Shown: positions 49,638-58,406 of the stretch, in pieces
How positions within the stretch are numbered: position 1 is the stretch's first letter
Layout: every line of letters begins with the position of its first letter
Source of the DNA: Candidatus Moranbacteria bacterium GW2011_GWC2_40_12
GTDB lineage: Bacteria > Patescibacteria > Paceibacteria > Moranbacterales > UBA11712
NCBI GenBank assembly: GCA_000995965.1
Contig: LBYD01000002.1
Span: 124,001 to 188,000, forward strand
Direction: 5' to 3'
DNA: 64,000 nucleotides
Program-made: the position numbers and the translations under genes
The notes under the pieces: generated by a model
What the model was told of the DNA's origin: nothing
Databases searched by the model: none
What the model saw: only the letters and a program-made list of their open reading frames with translations

Positions 49638-51362
49638 CTAGTATTCTATAATAATGGTCTCTTTAACTGGTGAGATTAAGTCGCCCAGCTCATTCCACGG
49701 ACCTTTAGGCCATTGAATAGCCCAGTATTTTAAGATAAATGTGTTTACAGATCCGAATGTTGCGTTAGAATCACTTTTCATAATACTGCTACTGGAAGAT
49801 CTATAAAATTCGGTTGTTGAGTATAAGCATCCGGGGACACATTCTTGGCTTAAATTCCGATTTTTCCATTTAGGACAATTTTTGTCGGGCGTGCAATTCA
49901 AAGTATATCCGAACGAGTTTTGGAAATAATTTCTATAATCTTTCCCTAAATTAGTATATTCGTCATCTAAATGTCCAAAAGAATGACCTATTTGTTCATG
50001 GGAGAAAACATTAGGCTGTATTAGCGCATCTTCGCAATATTGCGCAGACCCATTAATTATGGCTCTTGCTTTTTTGCCCGTCCCCGAAAAGATATAGCCG
50101 TAGCTTGAATATTTTGCTTCCGGGCAGTTTTCATCTTTTTCGTTCACATCTAATATTTTACTGCTCCAATATATCGCAAATTTTGAATCAAAATATGGAA
50201 GATTTTGCTCGGACTCGTTTTCAGCAATCTGCGCTGCAACTGGTGGTTCGATAATATGGGAACCATCCTCTTCCCAGTCAGATTGTGAAAACGGACATAG
50301 TTTATTTCTGACATTTGTGTCATTGCTTCGAACAAGAATGAAAATAAACTCTGCAGACGGATTGCCGCCAGAAAAGTGACAGGTGTTGTTTTCGCCACAA
50401 GATGTGCAGCCCTCAGTATTAAACGTTGGCTTCCCCGGGACTTGCGCATTCACTTTCGGAATGTTTAAACTATTTCCTAAAAAAGAAAATTTATCTTTCG
50501 TTTCCGCGCCGGCGGTTTCCGTATTCGGGCACGAATTTATATAAACCTTCGCCTGATTCGAATTTTTTTCCTGATATTTCGCTTCGACATACGGCGGGCT
50601 TTCAGATGATGATCCAAGCGAGGTCGTCACGGCCTGAACGAGGCCTTTCGCCACTTTGATTTGCGTTTCGTCGCTGGCTTTCCATTCAGCTTGCGCCGTT
50701 ATATTCTCTTCGCTTGTTTCAGTCGAGCCGTCGCTTTTCTGGCAGGTGTATTTTGCGACGGCTTTGAGCTGTTTCGTTTTTCCTTTGTCGTCTTCAGAAA
50801 GCGTATCGAGGACAATATAAAATCCGGTTCCGTCTCCTTCCAGCTTGAAATCTTTTTCGTCGCATTGGATTTTGATTGAATCAAGCTTCCTGTCTTTCTG
50901 GTCGCATTTGGTTTCGGCCTTTTTCTCCCCGTCTTCGCTCGCAGTCTGGCTTTCGTTGCTGGCTATGTCAGCGCTGCCCTGGCAGTCAAACTGCCACCAG
51001 TTGGTGACTTTGTTGTATCCTGTCGCTTTGAGGATCGCGTCGACGACCAGCCAGGAGAAATGATAAAGTAAAAAGCCGGCGAGGACGGTGATAAACGTTT
51101 TTTTTGCGAGCTCCATCAAATTCTTGCTTCCGCTTGAGAACATATACAGTATTCCGGCGATGATGATGAAAACAGTCACGACGGCGACAATAATAATCCC
51201 GAGATAGTCAAAAATCCTTTTCATGCCCGATATGATGTCGCAGAGATTGCAATTGTCCTTGCAGGGGACAAGTTCGAGCGCATGAGCGCAAAAAGGCGAC
51301 GCGAAGATAAGCGCGAAAAAAATCAATAAGAAGATTGTTTTCTTACTCTTGATCTGGCTCAT
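49638..51362 (-). CDS. VirB2-like membrane module fused to an M64-like metallopeptidase
   Basis: The 574-aa protein starts with a signal peptide (about 1-29, to CAHALE). Next is a VirB2/TrbC-like double-helix module (about 45-112): FDYLGIIIVAVVTVFIIIAG, then LAKKTFITVLAGFLLYHFSW. A long exported region with a Cys-containing beta segment follows. Near the C-terminus is HEQIGHSFGHLDDEY (455-469), which fits the HExxHxxGxxxDEY-type site of IgA-peptidase M64-like enzymes. The glutamate and both histidines are intact, so it may be an active protease. The combination suggests a membrane-tethered protease carried on a secretion-type scaffold. I know of no described protein with this fusion, but I could not search. 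It is the largest of three VirB2-like proteins in this cluster. Confidence 0.75.
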   Translation of the reverse strand: MSQIKSKKTIFLLIFFALIFASPFCAHALELVPCKDNCNLCDIISGMKRIFDYLGIIIVAVVTVFIIIAGILYMFSSGSKNLMELAKKTFITVLAGFLLYHFSWLVVDAILKATGYNKVTNWWQFDCQGSADIASNESQTASEDGEKKAETKCDQKDRKLDSIKIQCDEKDFKLEGDGTGFYIVLDTLSEDDKGKTKQLKAVAKYTCQKSDGSTETSEENITAQAEWKASDETQIKVAKGLVQAVTTSLGSSSESPPYVEAKYQEKNSNQAKVYINSCPNTETAGAETKDKFSFLGNSLNIPKVNAQVPGKPTFNTEGCTSCGENNTCHFSGGNPSAEFIFILVRSNDTNVRNKLCPFSQSDWEEDGSHIIEPPVAAQIAENESEQNLPYFDSKFAIYWSSKILDVNEKDENCPEAKYSSYGYIFSGTGKKARAIINGSAQYCEDALIQPNVFSHEQIGHSFGHLDDEYTNLGKDYRNYFQNSFGYTLNCTPDKNCPKWKNRNLSQECVPGCLYSTTEFYRSSSSSIMKSDSNATFGSVNTFILKYWAIQWPKGPWNELGDLISPVKETIIIEY

Positions 51363-51373
51363 GAATCAGATAA

Positions 51374-52537
51374 TTATATAGACAGCTTGTGAAGTTTTCC
51401 ATCACTCTTTGAGACAAAGAAGAGTGATTTTTCATCCGGGGAAAGGAAAGGGTTGAGGACGTCGTAGGAGCTGCCGATTTTCTCCGGATCAACCAGTCTC
51501 TCTTTTTTGCCGCTTGTTATGTCGATTTTCCAAAATGTATCTGAAGTCGTGACTTTTCCCTCTTGCCAGTCGTTGGGAAGAATGGCCGAATCCGGAATAT
51601 CTCCGGGCATGGCGCAATATAAAGTTTTTGAATCAGACGACCAGGCGCATTTCGCCGCAAAGGTAGGAAAAACCAATGACTGAATCTCGCCTCCCTGCCG
51701 GCTCATAAGGAGAAGATCAATCTTATGGCCCCCTTTTTCATCTGAAGCGCTTAAAGCGGCCTGGTCTCCATTGGGGGACCAAAGAAGGTCAACTCCATAA
51801 CGGTCCTTGAAAAGCTCTTTTTGGTTTTCTCCACCGAACGTCACAGAAGCTACAAAAGCAGCGGTAAAGGCATTGGGGCTGGGCCAGAAAGAAATATCGG
51901 ATGAGCCTGGGATGGGGGCCATTTCAGCGCTGCGATAGCTCATTTCGGCAACCGTATGCCAGTTTTTGCCATCCGGATCAGCGACATTTACGGTTCGCTT
52001 TTTTGTTTTTGGATCATAGTGTTTATAGATAATCTTGTCTCCAAGATTGGACCAGGAAACTGAGTCAATATTTCCTTTGAGCACGGACACTTTTTTCCCG
52101 GAAATGTCAAAATAGAGAAATTTCGCCATGCCCGGCGCGGGTTCTGTTTTGATGATCGCCTTGTTTCTTGGCTTGTTCCAAGTGATTTTTTTGATATCTT
52201 CAAATTTTTCAGTGGAGAGAACCTTTTCCAATTTTCCGGAAAGGTCGAATTGGTTAAGCTGTCCGTTGCTCGCCAAAAAAGCGTAAAGAAAATTCCCGTC
52301 TGGCGAGAGAGTCGCGCCAAAAACGGGCTCATCAGAAATAGCTTGGATGGACGCGTTTTTTTCGGCTGTTTTTCCCGAAGAATCCGTTGCGTTGAGTTTC
52401 CCCTCCTCGCTGATCTTCGCGTTGTCCAAACCCTCCTCCTGGGAAGCCGGTTTTTTGAAAAGAAAATTATAGGCAAAAATGGCCCCAATCACGAGCACCA
52501 GAAGAAGAGTCGAAATGGCGAATATTTTTTTAGTCAT
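51374..52537 (-). CDS. TolB-like beta-propeller protein with N-terminal anchor
   Basis: The 387-aa protein has an N-terminal membrane helix (IFAISTLLLVLVIGAIFAYN) and then repeated WD40/TolB-type blades: SPDGNFLYAFLASNG, WSNLGDKIIYKHYDPKTKKR, SPNGDQAALSASDEKGGHK, WSSDSKTLYCAMPGD, SPDEKSLFFVSKSDGKLH. The blades lie outside the membrane. Proteins of this kind usually bind partners at the envelope. It lies 11 bases from the VirB2-M64 fusion gene and 21 bases from the next small membrane gene. The partner is unknown. Confidence 0.75.
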   Translation of the reverse strand: MTKKIFAISTLLLVLVIGAIFAYNFLFKKPASQEEGLDNAKISEEGKLNATDSSGKTAEKNASIQAISDEPVFGATLSPDGNFLYAFLASNGQLNQFDLSGKLEKVLSTEKFEDIKKITWNKPRNKAIIKTEPAPGMAKFLYFDISGKKVSVLKGNIDSVSWSNLGDKIIYKHYDPKTKKRTVNVADPDGKNWHTVAEMSYRSAEMAPIPGSSDISFWPSPNAFTAAFVASVTFGGENQKELFKDRYGVDLLWSPNGDQAALSASDEKGGHKIDLLLMSRQGGEIQSLVFPTFAAKCAWSSDSKTLYCAMPGDIPDSAILPNDWQEGKVTTSDTFWKIDITSGKKERLVDPEKIGSSYDVLNPFLSPDEKSLFFVSKSDGKLHKLSI

Positions 52538-52558
52538 ATAGTTGAGAACAAAGCCTTT

Positions 52559-53110
52559 TTATTCATTTTGATAATAATCAATCAGCAAATTTCTGATCTC
52601 TTCATCGGGATTGCCTAGAATTTTATATTCTTCTCCCGAAGAAGTTTCTTCCGAAAGCAGATAAACTCGGCTACCAGATTTATCATAGGCGATAACAATT
52701 CCCGTCCCGCCGCAATTGTGTTCCGTGCATCCGAATAGAAGGAGGATTTCCCGGCCATCGTTCAGTACGATGTTTGATGCCGGTGTTGACACGGCCATTT
52801 TAGCGATTGAAAAATCAGACATCAGCTCTTTGGTTTGTCCGACTATGTTCGGGCTGTCCTTCAGAATATCATGGGAATATTGCTCCAATCTGTAGGGCTG
52901 GTACTTATTTTCCTGTTTCCTTTTTTCCCATTCAGAGGAAAAAGAAGAAGGCGGGAGCGGGATGGGCTGGTCGATTTCTTCCGGAGCCTTTTTTTCCTCG
53001 GGACGATTTGCGTTCTTTTTTGAGATGAAAAAAATCAAAGTCAGCGCAAGGGCGAATATCGTCAAGGAAATAAAAATAATTGAAAAATATTTTTTTGTTG
53101 CGCCACTCAT
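52559..53110 (-). CDS. Hypothetical membrane-anchored protein, 183 aa
   Basis: An N-terminal helix (FSIIFISLTIFALALTLIFF) is followed by a Lys/Glu/Pro-rich linker (KKAPEEIDQPIPLPPS) and a small domain with VLNDGREILLLFGCTEHNC, then GGTGIVIAYDKSGSRVYLL, and an end rich in acidic residues. The two cysteines may be paired. There is no known family. The layout (anchor, linker, compact domain) fits an envelope protein of the secretion cluster. It lies 21 bases upstream of the TolB-like gene. Confidence 0.65.
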   Translation of the reverse strand: MSGATKKYFSIIFISLTIFALALTLIFFISKKNANRPEEKKAPEEIDQPIPLPPSSFSSEWEKRKQENKYQPYRLEQYSHDILKDSPNIVGQTKELMSDFSIAKMAVSTPASNIVLNDGREILLLFGCTEHNCGGTGIVIAYDKSGSRVYLLSEETSSGEEYKILGNPDEEIRNLLIDYYQNE

Positions 53111-53198
53111 ATTTTTTTAGCGAGGCGATTATACCATTATGGATTATCTTTGGAAAGAGGCGAACAGACGACCGGGAAATTTCCAGTTTTTTCAGTTT

Positions 53199-54110
53199 CT
53201 ATTTGACGGTGCACGGTTCATTTTTGTATGATTCGGATTTTCCCATGACACTGGGGATGTATTTTTTGGTTTCGTTGGGCATTGGCTGTCCCTTTTTGCC
53301 TAGTCCTGTTTTCAAAAAAGAATCCATGTTTCCCGTTCCCCAATTGTATGCTCCTAAAGCATTTTCCCAATTGCCGTATTTGCTGTACATCTGGGATAAA
53401 TATTTGGTTCCTCCCATGATGTTTTGGTATGGATCAGCACTGTTCGTAACGCCAAGCCCGCTGGCTGTTCCTGGCATAAGCTGCATCAAGCCAAAAGCAC
53501 CGGCAGGGCTTTTAGCATTGTAAATCCCCATGCTCTCCTGGTCGATAACGGCCTTTATTATGTATTCGGGCACTCCAAATTTTGCGGAAGCTTCCATGAT
53601 GATATCGCAATATGAATTTACCCGTTCCTTGACCGATCCTTTGAGAGAAATGGCGTCATATTTTCCGCTAGTCGTTCCTGTCGCTACTGTCCCCGTTGGC
53701 GTTTCCGCGATGTTGATAGTGCAGGGAACTGTTTCGCCGAGGCTCACTTTCACGAGATTGGGGTTGATGGTGTAGAGGATTATCCAGGAAAGAAGCCCAA
53801 GGAAGAGACCCAGTATGGCGTAGTTGACGGTGTTCTTGGCGCTGGTCATCTTGGCCGTGTTTCCGATGGAGACAATATACTGGAAAGCGCCGATGCCCAG
53901 CATGAACATGGTCAGGATTCCGATGGTCGCGTAGCCGAAACAGATGATTTGCTGGATATAAGTGGATATGTCGCAAGTCCTCGAAGTAGCTCCGGGAATC
54001 ATCTGCTGATTGGAATAGAGGTTTACTTCCGCGGAGAAAACAGGCCGGAGAATAAAAATACTCACAAAAAAAATAGCGAACGCCAGCAAAATTGTTTTTT
54101 TGTTTTTCAT
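53199..54110 (-). CDS. VirB2-like membrane module fused to a lytic transglycosylase (SLT)
   Basis: I start at ATG 54110, preceded by GGAATTGGAAAA and followed by a signal peptide MKNKKTILLAFAIFFVSIFI. An earlier in-frame ATG (54233) would add 41 residues that overlap, in another frame, the Gly/Ser-rich tail of the previous gene. The 303-aa protein has a VirB2/TrbC-like pair of helices (about 50-115, ICFGYATIGILTMFMLGIG and VNYAILGLFLGLLSWIILYT). A linker and an SLT domain follow, with catalytic-type Glu192 in VIDQESMGIYNAKSPAGAFG and the end LGAYNWGTG. SLT enzymes open peptidoglycan for secretion machinery. Fusion to the pilin-like membrane module suggests local cell-wall remodelling. Confidence 0.85.
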   Translation of the reverse strand: MKNKKTILLAFAIFFVSIFILRPVFSAEVNLYSNQQMIPGATSRTCDISTYIQQIICFGYATIGILTMFMLGIGAFQYIVSIGNTAKMTSAKNTVNYAILGLFLGLLSWIILYTINPNLVKVSLGETVPCTINIAETPTGTVATGTTSGKYDAISLKGSVKERVNSYCDIIMEASAKFGVPEYIIKAVIDQESMGIYNAKSPAGAFGLMQLMPGTASGLGVTNSADPYQNIMGGTKYLSQMYSKYGNWENALGAYNWGTGNMDSFLKTGLGKKGQPMPNETKKYIPSVMGKSESYKNEPCTVK

Positions 54111-54162
54111 TTTTCCAATTCCAAAAATGTCTTGAAAAAATTCTTCGATTTCTGGGATAAAA

Positions 54163-54263
54163 TTACCAACCGGTTCCTGATCCTCCTCCTCCGCTGCCGG
54201 TTCCCCCGGCATTTCCCGTGCCGGTACTCCCACTTTGCGAGCCTGGTGGTGAGCTGCTCTGAT
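54163..54263 (-). other. Potential frameshift-dependent Gly/Ser tail of the VirB2-like protein
   Basis: The region encodes, in the frame reached by a +1 change in the poly-G run at 54270-54276, a Gly/Ser/Thr-rich sequence ending GGGGSGTGW-stop. The composition is that of an exported linker. It lies between the VirB2-like and the VirB2-SLT genes. Confidence 0.5.
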
Positions 54264-54653
54264 TTACTGCCCCCCCACAGAGATATTCTTGAAGGCCACG
54301 AGATCAGGATGGATTTTGGAAAGGATTATCCAGGAAAGAAGCCCAAGCACAAGGCCGAAAACGGCCGAACCAATCGTTTCCCGGGCGCTTTCCGCTTTGC
54401 CAATGTTCCCGGCGGCCATCAGATACTGGTAAGCTCCGATACAGAGCATAAACATGGCCAAAATTCCAATCGTCGCGTAGCCGAAACCGATTATATCTTT
54501 GACATACGGAATAAATTCCGATTGCTGACTGGAGGCTCCCGGAATTTTTTCCTGGTTTTGGTACTGATACTGAGCCAGAGCCGATGATCCGAAAAGAATA
54601 GCAATGCACAAGAAAGCGGAAACATTCAGAAATAATTTTCTAATTATTTTCAT
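54264..54653 (-). CDS. VirB2/TrbC-like membrane protein, with possible frameshifted tail
   Basis: The 129-aa protein has a signal peptide (about 1-27, to SSALA), a short exported segment (YQYQNQEKIPGAS) and two membrane helices: IIGFGYATIGILAMFMLCIG (shared with the 53.2-kb fusion) and IGSAVFGLVLGLLSWIIL. It ends SVGGQ-stop just after a run of seven G (plus-strand C at 54270-54276). Adding one G to the run would extend the frame by a Gly/Ser/Pro-rich tail (SSSPPGSQSGSTGTGNAGG and so on) to a stop at 54163. The strong linker-like composition of that tail suggests that it is coding. It probably makes a pilus- or channel-like element with the other two VirB2-like proteins. The start overlaps the 1020-aa gene's end by 14 bases. 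Confidence 0.8.
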   Translation of the reverse strand: MKIIRKLFLNVSAFLCIAILFGSSALAQYQYQNQEKIPGASSQQSEFIPYVKDIIGFGYATIGILAMFMLCIGAYQYLMAAGNIGKAESARETIGSAVFGLVLGLLSWIILSKIHPDLVAFKNISVGGQ

Positions 54654-57600
54654 GGCCTGTGAACTTTTGAATTAGGGAATAAAGCCAAAAACTGGCAAAA
54701 AGCATGATAAGAACGGTGAGTGCCAAACGAAGATTATACATTACATAATGCGGCAGGTGGGTTCCGATGGCGGCCAGGAGCTGGGTCGGTTTACCCGAAC
54801 TGATTATGTCAGTCACCGGTTCTTCGACGGTCGTGACGGTGATAGAGCGGTCGCTTTCGAGAGGACGCGGGACGATGTCCCAAGCGTTGAGCATAATATT
54901 CACTTCATCTTCTGACCAATATTTTTTCAGGTTGACCGAGATATTCAAGTAGGCGCCAACGCTTTCGGGAGCGACGAAAATCAAATCGTCTCCTTCAACT
55001 GTGAGCACATTGAGGTCTCCGTATGTTTCTTCAAAGCTTTCATCGCTGATGCTCAATCCTCCAAATTGCCAGTCAATGACGGTGTTTTCGTCTTCCGCGA
55101 GAAGATAATAGGGCACAAAATCAAGATAAAGGGAAACATTTGAGCCTGGAAAAGTTTCGAGCATATTGAGATTTTCCACAACCTGGTACGAATCCTTTGT
55201 TGAGCCGACTTTTACGTTTTCGGACTTGGGCCAGGCAGTAAGTTTGTCTGACGATCGGATGAGCGCTACCGGTTCTACAACCGTGATAAGCCGGCTAGAT
55301 TTCACCGGCTCAAGTTTATCCTTTGGAGTCACGGTAACGGAAACCTCTTCAATCTGCTGCTCATTTTTGGTGATCGGGAAAAAAACGGTAGTGTTTGACC
55401 AGCCGTTGAAATATTCGGAAACATTCGTTGGCGTGTTGAGGGGATTTCCGTTCGTCTGCCAGGCAAATTCACTGTTGCTGGTATTGTAGCGATCACCGGA
55501 AATTTTGGCGGCAAGCATCTGGCCTTTGACAGCTGGGCAAAGAGCGGCATAGAGCCCCTCCGTGCAAATTTTGTCGGGGCTGCTGCTTCCGCTGTCAAAA
55601 CCGGCTTTTTTGTCAGTGATAACCACTCGATATAGGTCAATTTTAACGCCATCCTTGTTTACGGGAATGATGACGCTCGATCTGCCGCGATTTGCTTCAA
55701 CGCCGGAGGTTTGGGCAACCGTGGCCGTGACTTTGAAATAAATGATATTATCTGCGGAAGCCTCCAGAGCCTTTTCCTTTGGAGTGAAATTGAAATCGGT
55801 CAGTCCCAGTCCGGATGATTTGGAAGTCGTCGTGAAATTGTCGCTGATATCCAGGGCATCCCCCCAAGTGTCGGTTTTTGGGTCTCCCCTTTGGATTTGC
55901 CAGGTATAATAGAGAAAATTTGGATTGAGCTGGGTGTTGTCAAGGGAAGAAGAAACCGAGATTTTGTCAGCGTCAAGAATATTTCCATTCTCGTCAATAT
56001 TTTCAGCGTTTGCATCGCTGGGGTCTGCCACGGGATTGTCGGGAGAAAAAGAAAGGGAAATCTTCAATTTAACATTGCTCTGTTCATTCGGAGACCTTGT
56101 CGCCATAAATCCATAATTGTAATCACCAGAATTGTCGCAAAGGTCGCCGTCCAAAAGCTTGGTTTTTGTCGGATCGCAGACATCGAGATAGCCCCACATA
56201 ATCTTATAATAAGCGTTCTGCTCGTCAGTCGGGATCATGGAGGTTCCTTCAACGATGACTCCGACGCGATCGCCCGGTTGGTAAGTCCAGGTGAAATCCT
56301 GCTGACCGAGGCCAATGACATCGGCTTCGTCATTGAAGCCGTCGCCGTCCGTGTCGGGGTCAATCGGATCGGTTTTCCAGTATTGTTCTTCGCCAGTCGG
56401 AAATTTTCCGGAGCCGCTTTTGTAGCCAGGCGCGTTTTCCCATCGGTGCTTGCAATCCGTGCGGAAGTCCTGTCCTGAGGGATCCCCCCCGTAATCATTG
56501 GACGATCCGGAATATCCCTGATAGCCCAGGGGATCATAACTTGTTCCAAAATTATGTTCGAAGCACCTTGAATAGGAAGTATTGTCGCCGTATATGTTTC
56601 TCGCTTCTGCGGAGCCAACCGTAAAACTGCTTTCGTGGATAGCATCCCACTCTGCAACGCAGGCGCTATATTGGCTGTCGAGGCAACTTGCGAGCAGGCT
56701 TGTGTTTGTCGATTGAAGGGCACTGTAATCATAGCAACTTTCATAGGCTGCATCGTAGGAGCTGGGACAATAATTTGCGGCGCTGTCGTATTCTGAATAA
56801 TCCGTATCCTCTGGGGCAGTAACAAGATAACAGCATTGGTTGTTTGAAGACAGAGTTGAGGAAAAAGTGATATTTGCTTGGCAATAGGTGCAATACTCGC
56901 CTGACTGGCTGGGCTGCATGGCGTAATAGCTGTTGAAACTGCTTTTTTCGGTATAAAGATTGCAGCTGCCCACAGAATGAGCCCCTTTGTCGTTGCAATA
57001 ACCAGCGGCCGTGTTATAGGGCTCAAAATTATCGCTTTCTTCAGTCAATCCCCCGACACCGTCAGCTCCTCCCATTGGAGCCGCAGTCCTGCCTTCGTCA
57101 TAGCTGTCGTCAATTGCCGGCCAGCCATCCCCGTCAGGGTCATCACTGGCGCTAGATGCGTAGTGTTGGCCGTCAAGGATGGGGTCATAATCCCCCCGGG
57201 ACATGATTCTGGCGGCTTCCCTTTTTCCGGAGTCGACTGAATTGGTGGCGGTTTGGGATGTGCCGTCTTCAGTATGGATCAAATACCAGGTGTAATAGAG
57301 ATTCTGCGGATCATTCTTGAAAAATTCCGGCATTGCATGAGCCGTCACTTTCTCGCCGGCTTTCGGATTAGTATTGTCGAAAAACAGTTCCACCTTGGGA
57401 GGCGTGGTCTTTCGCTGGGCTGTTCGCCAGACATTTTCATTGATTCCGTACCTATTTTCGGAAGAACTCAGAAAATTTTCCGTGATGTCATTTGTGCGGG
57501 TCAAGGTTTGGTTTATGGCGTTGTTTGTTTCTTCGGCCACGTTGACCGTGCACCCATCCCAGAGAGAGCAGGAAAAAGCCTCGGCTGTTTTCGGGCTGAA

Positions 57601-57675
57601 CGAAACAAGATTCAGAAAAATAAAGACAGATGTTGTTATGGTGGAAATTAGTTTTCTGTTTTTTTTCATTTTCAT
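54640..57675 (-). CDS. Large exported protein (about 1011 aa) with signal peptide and C-terminal anchor
   Basis: I take the ATG at 57675 (MKMKKNRKLISTITTSVFIF) because a signal peptide follows; a TTG in frame at 57702 is possible but unlikely. The bulk of the protein lies outside: a Cys-rich, Tyr/Ser-rich segment (about 230-420), a DxDxDG-type calcium-binding site in DPDTDGDGFNDEADVIG, several beta-sandwich domains (PKD-like segments FLYYTWQIQRGDP), and a C-terminal membrane helix LALTVLIMLFASFWLYSLI with a short tail. It is the largest protein in the window and probably a surface component of the secretion cluster. No known family is evident over its full length. Confidence 0.75.
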   Translation of the reverse strand: MKMKKNRKLISTITTSVFIFLNLVSFSPKTAEAFSCSLWDGCTVNVAEETNNAINQTLTRTNDITENFLSSSENRYGINENVWRTAQRKTTPPKVELFFDNTNPKAGEKVTAHAMPEFFKNDPQNLYYTWYLIHTEDGTSQTATNSVDSGKREAARIMSRGDYDPILDGQHYASSASDDPDGDGWPAIDDSYDEGRTAAPMGGADGVGGLTEESDNFEPYNTAAGYCNDKGAHSVGSCNLYTEKSSFNSYYAMQPSQSGEYCTYCQANITFSSTLSSNNQCCYLVTAPEDTDYSEYDSAANYCPSSYDAAYESCYDYSALQSTNTSLLASCLDSQYSACVAEWDAIHESSFTVGSAEARNIYGDNTSYSRCFEHNFGTSYDPLGYQGYSGSSNDYGGDPSGQDFRTDCKHRWENAPGYKSGSGKFPTGEEQYWKTDPIDPDTDGDGFNDEADVIGLGQQDFTWTYQPGDRVGVIVEGTSMIPTDEQNAYYKIMWGYLDVCDPTKTKLLDGDLCDNSGDYNYGFMATRSPNEQSNVKLKISLSFSPDNPVADPSDANAENIDENGNILDADKISVSSSLDNTQLNPNFLYYTWQIQRGDPKTDTWGDALDISDNFTTTSKSSGLGLTDFNFTPKEKALEASADNIIYFKVTATVAQTSGVEANRGRSSVIIPVNKDGVKIDLYRVVITDKKAGFDSGSSSPDKICTEGLYAALCPAVKGQMLAAKISGDRYNTSNSEFAWQTNGNPLNTPTNVSEYFNGWSNTTVFFPITKNEQQIEEVSVTVTPKDKLEPVKSSRLITVVEPVALIRSSDKLTAWPKSENVKVGSTKDSYQVVENLNMLETFPGSNVSLYLDFVPYYLLAEDENTVIDWQFGGLSISDESFEETYGDLNVLTVEGDDLIFVAPESVGAYLNISVNLKKYWSEDEVNIMLNAWDIVPRPLESDRSITVTTVEEPVTDIISSGKPTQLLAAIGTHLPHYVMYNLRLALTVLIMLFASFWLYSLIQKFTGHENN

Positions 57676-57688
57676 ATATTTAAAGCGC

Positions 57689-58369
57689 TTAAAAACCTCC
57701 AAAATTTATGTACCTTATTAGCATTATATCCAAGCCCAAGGAAATTAGCCACATTGCCGCGGCGGAATAATATAATGATCGGCTTTTTTGAACCACAAAA
57801 CCGGAGAAAAGTGATGACCCCAAAACGAGAAAAATCATAGGCCACGGTCCCCTGATGGCAAGCAGAGTTTGAAAAAAGCTTTGCAGAAAAAGCGAGAATA
57901 TCCCAAGCTTTTTTTCAAGTCCCAGCTGGATGAACCCCCGAAAGAAAAATTCCCAGAAAAAATGCATGGGAAGGGCGATGATAAGCTCGAACCAAAGAAA
58001 ATACCAAAAATTTCTGGCTATTCCGGAAGGGAGGAAGAGCTGGTTGCGCCAAAAGACTTTCGAAACAATGAAATAGCTGGCGGCCGCAAGGACAAGGAAG
58101 GCAATCGCGGCAAGGATCATGCCGTTTCGGGCGTTTCCGATTTTCATTCCGAAATCTTTCAGATTTTCGTTGAGGACAAAACGAATGATCAGCAAAGGAA
58201 AGACGAAGAATAAGGCCAGGGACATCCAAAAAACCTCGCCGCTCAAGTTTGCCGGGAAGATTAGCCTGACAAGGAGGACAAGGAGGGCGCAAAAACCGAT
58301 CAAAAATTCACGCCGATGTTTTTTCAGAAATGGAGCTTGGGGGGATGTGTTTTTTAAGTTTATAGCCAT
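57689..58369 (-). CDS. CPBP-family intramembrane protease-like protein
   Basis: The 226-aa protein has about seven membrane helices. The CAAX-protease/bacteriocin-processing motif appears as MHFFWEFFFRGFIQLGL, the first motif of the family being EExxxR. The pattern is not perfect: a single glutamate is followed by FFFRG, and later motifs are weak. Activity therefore cannot be assumed. It lies within the secretion cluster between the 1011-aa protein and a membrane protein. It might process or merely bind partners. Confidence 0.6.
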   Translation of the reverse strand: MAINLKNTSPQAPFLKKHRREFLIGFCALLVLLVRLIFPANLSGEVFWMSLALFFVFPLLIIRFVLNENLKDFGMKIGNARNGMILAAIAFLVLAAASYFIVSKVFWRNQLFLPSGIARNFWYFLWFELIIALPMHFFWEFFFRGFIQLGLEKKLGIFSLFLQSFFQTLLAIRGPWPMIFLVLGSSLFSGFVVQKSRSLYYSAAAMWLISLGLDIMLIRYINFGGF

Positions 58370-58406
58370 TTTGTTAATTGAAATGATTTTTTATTTAAGC
58401 CGCTTC

